Source of the DNA: Sphingomonas endolithica
GTDB taxonomy: Bacteria > Pseudomonadota > Alphaproteobacteria > Sphingomonadales > Sphingomonadaceae
Direction of reading: 5' to 3'
Length of the DNA stretch: 64,000 bases
Assembly (NCBI RefSeq): GCF_025231525.1
Contig: NZ_CP103057.1
Span: 1,691,001-1,755,000 of the forward strand
In this document: piece by piece, positions 56,162 through 64,000 of the stretch
How positions within the stretch are numbered: position 1 is the first letter of the stretch
How the letters are laid out: every line of letters starts with the position of its first letter
Program-made: the position numbers and the translations under genes
The notes under the pieces: generated by a model
The model's database searches: none
What the model saw: the letters and a program-made list of their open reading frames with translations, nothing else
What the model was told of the DNA's origin: nothing

Positions 56162-58384
56162 TCACGGCACGCCGCAGGGCGTGCCGGGCGACGGACCGGT
56201 ACGGGCGAGTTGAGCCGGGCGGGCGTCGCCGGGATGATAGGGTCGCCCCGCCCCGGCAGGATCGAGGATGATCGGGCGCAGTTCGCCGCTTGCATAGCGC
56301 CTTGCCTGATCGTCGAAATGCGGCGAGGCCGGATCGCCGCTTTCGCCGCCCGCGGACACGGCCCAGGCACGCACGCTCGGCCCGAACTCGACCACCGCGA
56401 CGAAGCTGTTGCCGCTGGTGCCGTACAGGCAGCGCTGCCCAGGTTGACGATCGACGCCGAATGCCGCGAGCGACCCGAAATTGCCCGAAGTGAAACCGAT
56501 CGGCAGACTCGCCGCGCGATCGTCGAAGCGCGGGGCGATCGCTCCGTCGAGCCGCTGAAAGCGGTTGATCCGCCCCCAGGCGACGCGCCAGCTGCCGAGA
56601 TCGCGCTGCATTCGCGCGACGGCCGCATCAAGCGCAGCGACGCGGTCGGCATCCGTCGTGCGGGCGGTGAGATAGCCGAAGATCGGCACATTGGCAGCCG
56701 CGGCCTTTGGCCCTTCGCTCGCCCACAACGCCTCGCCCCAATGCACGGCGAGCGTGGTCGCTTCGGACTCGGTGCCCCAGCGGCGGTCCCAGCCCGCCAA
56801 CAGCGCCAGCGGTGCGGCCAGCCGCTGGCGCAGGGTGTCGCCAGGCGGCAGCGCGTCGAAGCCCTTCTGCAAGCGCGGTATCTGCTGATCGAACAACGGC
56901 AGGAAGCTATCGAACGCAGTGCGCATCAACGTCTGCGGTGAAAAGAGCGCGCCACGCGACAGCAACGCAGTGGCATGGTCGCCGCGGGGGTTATCGCCGA
57001 GCAGGTCCATATAGCGCGGGAAATTAGCCGCCTTGGGGCTGTCGGTGCCCGCCGCGGTCCACGGCGCGTTGTTGGTGTTGACCACCCAACCGGTCGCCGG
57101 ACGCACCACCTGCGGCAGATCCTTCAGCGCATGCAGGCCATGCCAGTCTGTCGCCGGATCGCTGCCATCGACCGGACGCGTGTAATCGAACCGGTCATCG
57201 CGAATCGGCACGAATTGCGGGTGCAGATAGGCGATCGTGCCATCAGCCGCGGCGAGGATCGTGTTGTTCGACGCATTGGCCTTGCGATCGGACACTGCAA
57301 GATAGTCCGCCAGCGACCCGGCGCGGGTACGCAGATAGCTCTGTTCGAGTGCGGCGCGCGGGCGGTTGAGCATAGCCACCGCGATCCAGCGCCCATTTTC
57401 CTGCCGGATGATCGGCCCGTGATGCGTCGCTAGCACGGTGAACCGGCGGGTGGCGATCGTGCCGTCCGGCTGGCGCACGCCAAGCGCCACGATCCGCTGC
57501 CGGATCGGCCGCCACGCGCGGCCGTAGCGATAGGATAGCCGACCGCCGCGCCGCGCCACTTCCACCGCAAACTCGTCGATCGTGTCCACGCCGCTCGACG
57601 TGTGCATCCAGCCGAGATGCTTGTTGAAGCCCTGATAGACGAAGAACTGCCCCCACGTTGCAGCGCCATAGACGTCGAGCCCTTGCGCGCTGGTCACCTG
57701 CTGTTCGGCACGAAAGAAGAACGAGGTGTGTGGATTGATCCACAACAGGGGATAGCCGCTGGCGCTGCGCGACGGGCCAATGGCGATGCCGTTCGAGCCC
57801 TTGGGTTCGATCAGTCTCCCAGCGTTTGCCAATCGCGCCGGCGCGCCGCTCTTGCCGCCGCCGTAAAAGGATTCGAGTGCGGCAAGATCAACGCCACGCT
57901 CGATATCCCCGCCGATGCTACCCTCCGAAAAAGCCAGCGCCATCCAAGGTTCGAAATGGTTGATCCGGCGCGGATGCACCGACGGGTGGGTCGCAAGATA
58001 ATGATTGAGCCCGTCCGACCAGGCATTCATCAACACGCGCAGCCATGTCGGACTGCGCCGATAGTCGCGGCGCAAGCCATCCAAGTCGAGAAAAAGCCGC
58101 TGGCGCAGATCCGCCCACACAACCGCCTCACCCTCCGCTTCGGCCAACCGCCCCATTGCAGCCAAGTAATTGCGCTCGATACGGGGAAAATCATCCTCAG
58201 CCTGCGCATACATCATGCCGAACACTGCATCGGCATCACTACGGCCGCGGATGTGAGCAATGCCGAATGTGTCGCGGGCGATCGTAACATCCCGCACATG
58301 TGCTGTTGAACGGCGATCAGACGCCAGCGCTGAGGACGGCGGCAATGCCAAAGCCAAGCTAAGCAATCCAGCTAATTTCCACAT
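56162..58384 (-). CDS. Penicillin-acylase-family Ntn hydrolase, secreted
   Basis: The protein is 740 residues from ATG 58384, chosen by AAAGGA six bases upstream and a proper signal peptide (MWKLAGLLSLALALPPSSALA). It has the precursor layout of penicillin, aculeacin or AHL acylases. A first chain (about 30-180) and spacer are followed by GSNGIAIG at 196-203, where cleavage at Gly196-Ser197 would expose the catalytic Ser. The large chain continues to about 735 with HTSSGVDTIDEF and NTNNAPW. These enzymes hydrolyse amides of acyl groups. It is divergent from the M24-like gene with motif site D between. Why an amide acylase belongs with galactose genes is unexplained. Confidence 0.85.
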   Translation of the reverse strand: MWKLAGLLSLALALPPSSALASDRRSTAHVRDVTIARDTFGIAHIRGRSDADAVFGMMYAQAEDDFPRIERNYLAAMGRLAEAEGEAVVWADLRQRLFLDLDGLRRDYRRSPTWLRVLMNAWSDGLNHYLATHPSVHPRRINHFEPWMALAFSEGSIGGDIERGVDLAALESFYGGGKSGAPARLANAGRLIEPKGSNGIAIGPSRSASGYPLLWINPHTSFFFRAEQQVTSAQGLDVYGAATWGQFFVYQGFNKHLGWMHTSSGVDTIDEFAVEVARRGGRLSYRYGRAWRPIRQRIVALGVRQPDGTIATRRFTVLATHHGPIIRQENGRWIAVAMLNRPRAALEQSYLRTRAGSLADYLAVSDRKANASNNTILAAADGTIAYLHPQFVPIRDDRFDYTRPVDGSDPATDWHGLHALKDLPQVVRPATGWVVNTNNAPWTAAGTDSPKAANFPRYMDLLGDNPRGDHATALLSRGALFSPQTLMRTAFDSFLPLFDQQIPRLQKGFDALPPGDTLRQRLAAPLALLAGWDRRWGTESEATTLAVHWGEALWASEGPKAAAANVPIFGYLTARTTDADRVAALDAAVARMQRDLGSWRVAWGRINRFQRLDGAIAPRFDDRAASLPIGFTSGNFGSLAAFGVDRQPGQRCLYGTSGNSFVAVVEFGPSVRAWAVSAGGESGDPASPHFDDQARRYASGELRPIILDPAGAGRPYHPGDARPAQLARTGPSPGTPCGVP

Positions 58385-58404
58385 ACATCGTCCTTTGACA
58401 TAGG

Positions 58405-58421
58405 TATAAGTCATATATATT
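58405..58421 (+). promoter_or_regulatory. Galactose-island motif, site D (acylase / M24 divergent promoter)
   Basis: TATAAGTCATATATATT lies between the divergent acylase and M24-like starts. It shares 16 of 17 bases with site C. Its presence links these two genes and the FucP-like transporter to the galactose regulon. Confidence 0.7.
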
Positions 58422-58458
58422 GCCGCTTGCAAGATCGCCTTAAGGGAGAACGACGGCC

Positions 58459-59823
58459 ATGAGTATTGCCCTTAGCCAGGTATCCATTCCCGATTTCGGG
58501 CCGGTCGCCCCACCACCGATCCTTCCTGGCAGCACCTATGCCGCACGCTGCGATGCGGCGCTGAACGCCGCTGGTACCGACTGGCTGGCCGTTTATTCTG
58601 ACCGCGAACACCTTGCCAATGTCATGTTCCTGACGGGCTTCGAACCCCGGTTCGAGGAGGCGTTGCTGCTGCTGGGGCCGGGCGGCCGCAGGGTCCTTAT
58701 CACGGGGAACGAGTGCGAATCCTACGCCGCCCTGTCCACATTACCGGACGTCGAGGTGCTGTTATCGCAGACGATGAGCCTGTTAGGGCAGGATCGCAGC
58801 AAGGCACCACGAATTACTGACGTGCTGCGCAGCGCCGGGTTGCGCCCCGGCGATAGCTGCGGCGTGGTGGGATGGAAATATCTGGGCGATGACGAATGGG
58901 ATGGAGGTGAGGCGCCGAGCTTCGTGCCCGCAATCTATCTACAAGCTTTGCGAAGCGTCGCGGGGGCGGAGCAGGTCAGGGACGTTACATCGGTGATGTT
59001 GCACCCCGAAAAAGGGCAGCGCTCGATCATAGACGCCGATCAAGTCGCGATTTTTGAAGCCGCGGCGGCCCGTGCGTCGGAGATGGTCTGGAGCGTCGTG
59101 TGCGGAACACGCGCTGGCGATCTGGAGCGCGACGCCGCACTCAGCCTGATGTACCGCGGCGAACCGATGAATGTGCATGCGATGCTCGCAACCGGCAATG
59201 CCGCCGGCGGCCCGGTCATCGGGCTCGCTAGTCCTGGTTGGCGACGTATCTCTAAAGGTGACGGAGCTTCAACGGCGGTAGGTCTGTGGGGCGGGCTGAC
59301 CGCCCGCGCGGGTCTCGTCGATGACCACAATGAAGAATTCGTCGCCATCGCGTCGGCGTATTTTGCTGGCCTCATCCGCTGGTATGCCCTCGCGGACATC
59401 GGCATTGCGGGTGGTGATCTGTACGCCGGGGTCAGCGAAACACTGGCTGAAGGCGGACTACGCTCCTTGCTTAATCCGGGCCATCTTACGGGACATGAGG
59501 AATGGTCGCACACGCCGATCCGTCCGGGATCGACCGATCGCATCCGGTCGGGGATGCACATGCAGGTAGACATCATCCCCACTCCGATGCGCGACGGCTG
59601 GGCGCTGAATTGCGAGGACAGTGTGGTGTTTGCCGATGCCGCTCTGCGCAGTGATATAGCCACCCGCTACCCGGAAATGTGGGCACGAATGAAAGCTCGC
59701 CGCGCTTTCGCGGAAAATGTGCTGGGCATTCCGATGCGCGAAGCGGTGCTTCCCCTGTCCTCGATACCGCTATGCCTCGCGCCGCTCTGGCTGCGGAATG
59801 ATCATCTGCTAATTCAAGCTTGA
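58459..59823 (+). CDS. M24-fold (creatinase/prolidase-like) protein lacking canonical metal ligands
   Basis: The 454-residue protein has a prolidase-like N-terminal domain (about 40-170) and an M24 pita-bread domain (about 195-420). Typical M24 metal sites need two Asp, one His and two Glu. Here GDGASTAVGLWGGLTARAG (268-286) replaces the usual strand with both Asp. The region of the first Glu reads GMHMQVDIIPTP with no EP. His residues in GHLTGHEEWSH and Glu386 in NCEDSVV remain. The protein may be an inactive or repurposed member. It starts with a ribosome site (AAGGGAGAA) and is followed by the FucP-like gene on the same strand, 205 bases on. Confidence 0.7.
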   Translation: MSIALSQVSIPDFGPVAPPPILPGSTYAARCDAALNAAGTDWLAVYSDREHLANVMFLTGFEPRFEEALLLLGPGGRRVLITGNECESYAALSTLPDVEVLLSQTMSLLGQDRSKAPRITDVLRSAGLRPGDSCGVVGWKYLGDDEWDGGEAPSFVPAIYLQALRSVAGAEQVRDVTSVMLHPEKGQRSIIDADQVAIFEAAAARASEMVWSVVCGTRAGDLERDAALSLMYRGEPMNVHAMLATGNAAGGPVIGLASPGWRRISKGDGASTAVGLWGGLTARAGLVDDHNEEFVAIASAYFAGLIRWYALADIGIAGGDLYAGVSETLAEGGLRSLLNPGHLTGHEEWSHTPIRPGSTDRIRSGMHMQVDIIPTPMRDGWALNCEDSVVFADAALRSDIATRYPEMWARMKARRAFAENVLGIPMREAVLPLSSIPLCLAPLWLRNDHLLIQA

Positions 59824-60028
59824 TACCCATGCTTCTGTGTTGCGCGCGGTTAAACGCCACGCGCGCGACGGACGTTTTATGGGTGAATAGCCTGCCACCG
59901 ACGGTAGCCGTAGTGCTTAGCTCCGTGGCCACACGGCAGAATATCATCTACGAGACCCACGCCACCGCCTCTACGGTGCCGGGGTGTCACCCGTCCGACA
60001 GGATCATTTGGGGTTAGGAGAGAACATT

Positions 60029-61330
60029 ATGGCACTCGCACCGGCACCGAACACGGCCAGCAGCATGGATCCGCTGCCGCAAACGGCCGATGCCGGCCAT
60101 GTCGATGCACCCGATCTGCGCGTCTTCGTATTCGCACTGTTCTTCATCTTCGGCGGTATCACGAGTTTGAACGACGTGATCATCCCGAAGCTGAAGGACC
60201 TCTTCACCCTCAGCTATTTCCAAGCGATGCTTGTCCAGTCCGCCTTTTTTGCAGCCTATTTCCTGATCTCGATCCCCGGTGCCGCGCTCGTGCGTCGTTA
60301 CGGCTATATGCGGGGCGCAGTTGTTGGTCTTGTGACGATGACGGCAGGCTGCCTGCTGTTTATTCCGGCGTCCGCCTCGGCCACGTTCGGCGTGTTCCTG
60401 TTCGCATTGTTCGTGCTGGCCTCGGGCATCACCGTGGTCCAAGTGGTTTCCAATCCGCTGATCTCGCTCCTCGGGCCGCCGCGCACCGCGCATAGCCGCC
60501 TGACCTTCGCCCAGGCATTCAACTCGCTCGGCACGACGATCTTCCCATATGTCGGGTCGATCGTGATCCTCGGCAGCCTTGCAACCGTCGATGCGAGCAC
60601 TCTCAGCGGCGCATCGCTTGATGCCTATCGGGCGGCGGAGACGCAGGTCGTGGTGAAGACCTATCTCGGGCTTGCCATCGCCTTGTTGATCGTTGCGGCC
60701 GTGGTGTGGACGCGACGGAACCGGCTCAAGACACAGCAGGACCAAAGCGGCAGCATCTTTCACGCGTTTGATCTGCTGAAGCGTCCGCGCTTCGGGATCG
60801 GCGCGTTGTGCATCTTCCTGTACGTCGGTGCCGAAGTCGCAATCGGGTCGCTGATCGTCAGCTACCTGATGCAAGGCAACGTGCTGGGCTTAGGCGAGCA
60901 GGCCGCAGGCAAGCATGTCTTCCTCTATTGGGGTGGCGCGCTGATCGGGCGGTTTATCGGCGCCGGGGTGCTGCGTTACGTCTCCCCCGGTAAGGTGCTG
61001 GCGTCCGCGGCGATCGGCGCCATCGCGCTGATCCTGCTGTCGGCCAATTCCAGCGGCACCACGGCAGGCTATGCGCTGCTGATGATCGGCCTGATGAATT
61101 CCATTATGTTTCCCACCATCTTCAGTCTCGCCAGCGAAGGCCTAGGATCCCGCGCGGCAGAAGGGTCGGGCGTGATCGCAACCGCCATCGTTGGCGGCGC
61201 GATCATCCCGCCGCTGACCGGGCATTTGGCAGACGTTAGTGGAAGTCTTGCATTCGCGCTGACGGTACCCGCCATCTGCTACGCTGTGATCGCGAGCTAC
61301 GGCTGGTATGCGCGACGTCCGGCAGTTTAA
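60029..61330 (+). CDS. FucP-like MFS sugar transporter (fucose/glucose/galactose:H+ symporter)
   Basis: The protein is 433 residues from ATG 60029, preceded by TTAGGAGAGAAC. It has 12 predicted membrane segments and the FucP/GluP features: FIFGGITSLNDVIIPKLKDLFTLSYFQA, FFAAYFLISIPGAALVRRYGY, VVQVVSNPLISLLGP, TFAQAFNSLGTTIFP and a later segment YVGAEVAIGSLIVSYL. Family members import L-fucose, galactose or glucose with protons. In this island a galactose importer beside the ABC system would be redundant; alternatively it carries the product of the acylase/M24 pair. No motif site lies directly before it, so it is probably read from the M24-like gene's promoter. Confidence 0.85.
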   Translation: MALAPAPNTASSMDPLPQTADAGHVDAPDLRVFVFALFFIFGGITSLNDVIIPKLKDLFTLSYFQAMLVQSAFFAAYFLISIPGAALVRRYGYMRGAVVGLVTMTAGCLLFIPASASATFGVFLFALFVLASGITVVQVVSNPLISLLGPPRTAHSRLTFAQAFNSLGTTIFPYVGSIVILGSLATVDASTLSGASLDAYRAAETQVVVKTYLGLAIALLIVAAVVWTRRNRLKTQQDQSGSIFHAFDLLKRPRFGIGALCIFLYVGAEVAIGSLIVSYLMQGNVLGLGEQAAGKHVFLYWGGALIGRFIGAGVLRYVSPGKVLASAAIGAIALILLSANSSGTTAGYALLMIGLMNSIMFPTIFSLASEGLGSRAAEGSGVIATAIVGGAIIPPLTGHLADVSGSLAFALTVPAICYAVIASYGWYARRPAV

Positions 61331-61388
61331 ATGAGAGTCGCGCGCCGCCCGCCCCTGAACAGGTCGGCCTGATTGCTCGCTGGGGTGA

Positions 61389-62211
61389 TGTCAGTCTAAA
61401 GCGAGCCGCTCTCCACACCATGCATTTCGCTCTTTGAGCAGGACAGCCTAGCTCGCGATCATGCTCCACTCAGCCAGTGCGGCTGAGCGGCGTTCCTTGT
61501 AGGTCTCGTGGTCGATCAGGTGGCGTTCTAGCTTGAAGTGATGGTCGTTGGCGTGCACACCCGCGAACTTCTGTAGCGACTTAATCCGCCTGAACCTGAG
61601 CATCGCCCGCTCTCGTCTTCGAAAGAACAGATGGCTGTTCTCAACCCGGTTGTTGGCCCAGCGTCCGACCTCCTGCTTCTGCTCGTTGCCCAGTTCTTTC
61701 ATCGCTGCGCGGTAGGAACGCAGACCATCGGTGGTGATCGCCTTCGGGCTGCCGTCACGCTTCAGCGCCTTCTTCATGAAGGCGAGCGCTGCCTCCTTGT
61801 CGCGGGTCCTGGTGATGTAGCTTTCGAGGATCTCGCCCTCGTGATCGACCACTCGTCAGAGGTAGACCATCTCGCCACTCACCTTTACGTACATCTCGTC
61901 CAGATGCCAGCGCCAGTGACGAAAACCGCGCATGCGCGAGATACGCTGCCGGCGTATGTCGCCGGCGAACATCGGCCCTAACCTGTTCCACCACATTCGC
62001 ACCGTCTTGTGGCGGATATCGGTGCCGCGCTCGAACAGCAGGTCTTCGACGTTGCGCAACGACAGCGGAAATCGAACGTACATCATAACCACCAGCCGAA
62101 TCGCTTCGGGCGATGAGTTGAAGTAGCGAAAAGCGCTCTGCGGCTTGGGCGGATGGGGTATACCCCTCTCCTATCCTGGCCATTATAACGATCGGTGCAT
62201 TAGGTCTGACA
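61389..62211 (-). mobile_element. IS6-like insertion sequence, right copy (decayed)
   Basis: The 823-bp element has the left end TGTCAGTCTAAAGCG and the right end, inverted, TGTCAGACCTAATGC. It is in the same orientation as the copy at 41986-42757, and the sequence is closely similar throughout, including the CCGCTCTCCACAC-like segment inside the left end. Flanking octamers do not match. The two copies enclose the galactose island like a pseudo-compound transposon. Confidence 0.82.
61448..62161 (-). pseudogene. IS6-like DDE transposase with nonsense codon and lost start
   Basis: The 237-codon frame aligns throughout with the left copy. At the expected start position the codon is ATA (62161-62159) instead of ATG. 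After GEMVYL the Trp codon seen in the other copy (MVYLWLAVDRKG) is TGA (61858-61856), and the frame then continues RVVDHEGEILESYITRTRDKE to the normal end. The DDE region segments ITTDGLRSYR and RVENSHLFFRRRERAM are otherwise intact. It cannot make a full transposase without suppression. Confidence 0.85.
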
Positions 62212-62247
62212 GAGTCCGATTGGTGCATTTGCTCTGACAGAGTCGAC
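62191..62247. repeat. Tandem repeat of the IS right terminus
   Basis: ATCGGTGCATTAGGTCTGAC with AGAGTCCG is followed directly by ATTGGTGCATTTGCTCTGAC with AGAGTCGA, a 28-base imperfect tandem duplication that contains the IS terminal repeat twice. It lies at the outer edge of the right IS copy and may record an earlier insertion or imprecise excision at the same site. Confidence 0.6.
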
Positions 62248-62303
62248 ACCGTCGTTTAATTGCCGTTCCGACTTGCGGCTGCGACGGGGGCGAATTCGGC
62301 AGG

Positions 62304-63158
62304 TCAGGCGCTGTCCCACAGTCGCACGTAATCTACCTCGATCCGCTGCGGCAGCGCGGTGTCGTCGATCCCTTTCGCGCCGCCCCAATCGCCGCCGATC
62401 GCTAGATTCAGGATCAGGTTGAACGGCTTATCGAACGGCCAGGCGCCATGCCCGCCGGCCTGATCGTTGCGGACCCGCATATACGCACGATCATCGACGC
62501 CGATGGTGATCGAATCCGCAGTCCAGTCCATCTGATAGCGATGAAATTCCGTGCATGCGGTCGGAATGGTCCGCTGCGCACCGCGCTGGGTGCCTTTTAC
62601 GTGGTTGAACAGGCCAGTGTGCAACGTCGCGTGGATCACGTTGGCGTCGTGGCCGACCATCTCCATGATGTCGATCTCGCCCATTTCCGGCCACTTGCCA
62701 CTCTGCGGCAGCATCCAGATCGCAGGCCAGGCGCCGCGCGCGCAGGGCAATTTGGCGCGGATCTCGTAAAAGCCGTAGCGCGTCGGCTTGGTCGCGACGA
62801 GCTTGGCCGAGCTATAGCCCTGCCCGCCCCAATCCGGCATCGTCGACAGCGCCTCGCGCCGTGCCTCGATCACCAGACGGCCGTCCGCCAGCCGCGTGTT
62901 CTCAGGCCGGTCCTTGGCGTAATATTGCTTCTCGTTGTTGAACCAGCCGGTCTTGTTGAACGCCGTATCGAAGCGCCACTTCTTCTGGTCGACCGCCGTG
63001 CCGTCGAACTCGTCAGCCCAGGACGGCGCCGTCGTGGGCGCCGCCATCGCCGCATTGACCGCGACGTTGGTCGCACCGAGCGTCGGTGCCTTGGCGGGCT
63101 GCTGCGCATTGCCCATCGTCGCCAGCGCCAACAGGCCGGCATAGATCCGCTTGCTCAT
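62304..63158 (-). CDS. GH16 family endo-beta-glucanase (laminarinase-like), secreted
   Basis: The enzyme is 284 residues from ATG 63158, which overlaps the LacI stop as TGATG. A signal peptide (about 1-19) is followed by the GH16 jelly roll. The catalytic motif GEIDIMEM gives nucleophile Glu161, Asp163 and acid/base Glu166. Flanking family stretches are FDTAFNKTGWFNNEKQYY, YEIRAKLPCARGAWPAIWMLP and LNLAIGGDWGG. The motif with the inserted Met (EIDIME) is that of laminarinase-type enzymes that cut beta-1,3 or beta-1,3-1,4 glucans. It is downstream of, and coupled to, a LacI-type regulator. Confidence 0.9.
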   Translation of the reverse strand: MSKRIYAGLLALATMGNAQQPAKAPTLGATNVAVNAAMAAPTTAPSWADEFDGTAVDQKKWRFDTAFNKTGWFNNEKQYYAKDRPENTRLADGRLVIEARREALSTMPDWGGQGYSSAKLVATKPTRYGFYEIRAKLPCARGAWPAIWMLPQSGKWPEMGEIDIMEMVGHDANVIHATLHTGLFNHVKGTQRGAQRTIPTACTEFHRYQMDWTADSITIGVDDRAYMRVRNDQAGGHGAWPFDKPFNLILNLAIGGDWGGAKGIDDTALPQRIEVDYVRLWDSA

Positions 63159-64000
63159 CACTTGCTCTCCCTTGGTACGGTGGTGGAATTGCGCACGATC
63201 AGCGTGGCGGGCACGACGATCGGCGCGTCCGGTGTCTCCTGCCCGGTCTGGTCCGCGATGATCAGCTCGACCGCGCGGGCGGTAACTTCGGCGATCGGCT
63301 GCGAGATCGCGGTAAGCGGCGGGTGGGTAAAATGCACCATCGGCGTATCGTCGAAACTGATCAGCGACAGATCGCCCGGCACGTCGAGCCCAAGCGTGCG
63401 CGCGACATCGAGCGTGGCGAGCGCCATGCGATCGTTGCTCGCGATGATCGCGGTCGGCGGCACGGCGCCATCGAGCAGTACCGCCGCGCCCACGCGCCCC
63501 GACTCATGCCCGAAATCGCCCTGCGCGAGCAGCCCGACGGTGTCGCACCCCACCGCGGCCATCGCCTGCCGCCAGCCATCGACGCGCCAGCCGCTCAGTT
63601 CATACTCCGCTGGCCCAGCGATAAAGCCGATCTGCCGGTGACCGAGCGCCAGCAGATGCTCGGTGGCGATCCGCGCGGCGCGCTCGTCGTCCATCGTCAT
63701 CGCGAAGCCTGGGCCGCTTTTCAGCGAACCGATCCGCGCGAAGCTGATGCACTGCTCGGCGAGCAGATTGGTGATCAGCGGGTTCTCCGAATGCGGCGGC
63801 GTCAGGATCACGCCATCGGGCTGCAGCGCCGCGATCGCGGCGAGCAGTTCACGCTCGATATGGTCGCTATGCGTGTCGACCAGTTCGATTATCAGGCGAT
63901 AGCCGTGCTCGGCGCAGGTCAGCATCCCACCGAGCAGCATCTGCCCGACCCAATCGACGCCCTGCCGGTCGCGCCAGTCGGCGATCGTGCGGTCGCGATC
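63158..64000 (-). CDS. LacI-family transcriptional regulator, N-terminus outside window
   Basis: The frame is open to the window edge and encodes 280 C-terminal residues. It shows the LacI sensor domain: LLAAIAALQPDGVILTPPHSENP, GFAMTMDDERAARIATEHLLALGHRQIGFIAG, PTAIIASNDRMALATLDVARTLGLDVPGDLSLISFDD and FTHPPLTAISQP. The DNA-binding part is not in the window. It precedes the GH16 gene by a TGATG overlap, so it likely controls beta-glucan use. Confidence 0.88.
   Translation of the reverse strand, partial: DRDRTIADWRDRQGVDWVGQMLLGGMLTCAEHGYRLIIELVDTHSDHIERELLAAIAALQPDGVILTPPHSENPLITNLLAEQCISFARIGSLKSGPGFAMTMDDERAARIATEHLLALGHRQIGFIAGPAEYELSGWRVDGWRQAMAAVGCDTVGLLAQGDFGHESGRVGAAVLLDGAVPPTAIIASNDRMALATLDVARTLGLDVPGDLSLISFDDTPMVHFTHPPLTAISQPIAEVTARAVELIIADQTGQETPDAPIVVPATLIVRNSTTVPRESK

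Noticed and set aside
41978..62219. Target-site duplication around the IS6-like copies or the whole island
   Set aside because: The flanking octamers (agcggtgc, cccatgac, tggggtga, gagtccga) do not match in any pairing.

Overview
The window looks like a high-GC alphaproteobacterium of the Sphingomonas type. The basis is the number and style of its TonB-dependent receptors (five), the lipoprotein and Tat signals, the oxidative sugar pathway enzymes, and translation-coupled gene ends (ATGA and TGATG overlaps). No rRNA, tRNA or CRISPR array was recognised.

Region 1 (1-5.6 kb) is accessory. It holds a DUF2924 protein fragment coupled to a large serine recombinase, a soluble-aldose-dehydrogenase-like lipoprotein, a coupled pair of small nucleases (DEDDh exonuclease and GIY-YIG) and a stand-alone SIR2-like protein. 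A half-length M16 peptidase follows. Region 2 (7.9-20.1 kb) is a glucan utilisation locus: GPH-type symporter, GH3 beta-glucosidase, LacI regulator with a perfect operator palindrome, Oar-like TonB receptor, a GH144-type glucoamylase-fold protein and a 1003-residue F5/8-domain protein. The combination suggests beta-1,2-glucan or a related beta-glucan, which is inference. Region 3 (20.1-26.9 kb) is an RND efflux operon with a divergent LysR gene, bounded on both sides by decayed IS6-like fragments. Region 4 (27.2-31.4 kb) has a siderophore-type TonB receptor behind a Fur-like box, an AraC regulator and an O-methyltransferase. Region 5 (31.4-41.8 kb) is an organosulfur locus: aldo/keto reductase, TauD-type dioxygenase, SsuA/C/B-like transporter, SnaA/DszA-like flavin monooxygenase and nitroreductase, divergent from a TonB receptor.

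Region 6 (42.0-62.2 kb) is the most coherent unit. Two decayed IS6-like elements in the same orientation enclose an alpha-galactosidase (GH36), a TonB receptor, galactose mutarotase, an SDR dehydrogenase, galactonate dehydratase (DgoD), an AraFGH-like ABC importer, a frameshifted SMP-30 lactonase, a GntR/FCD regulator, a penicillin-acylase-type Ntn hydrolase, an M24-fold protein lacking expected metal ligands and a FucP-like transporter. Four intergenic regions in this island carry a near-identical AT-rich motif (core GTCATATWTATT). Together the genes fit outer-membrane uptake and hydrolysis of alpha-galactosides, import of galactose and oxidation through the De Ley-Doudoroff route to 2-keto-3-deoxygalactonate. 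The kinase and aldolase of that route are not in the window. The acylase and M24 genes share the motif but have no obvious place in the pathway. Region 7 (62.3 kb to the end) is a GH16 beta-glucanase coupled to a truncated LacI-family regulator.
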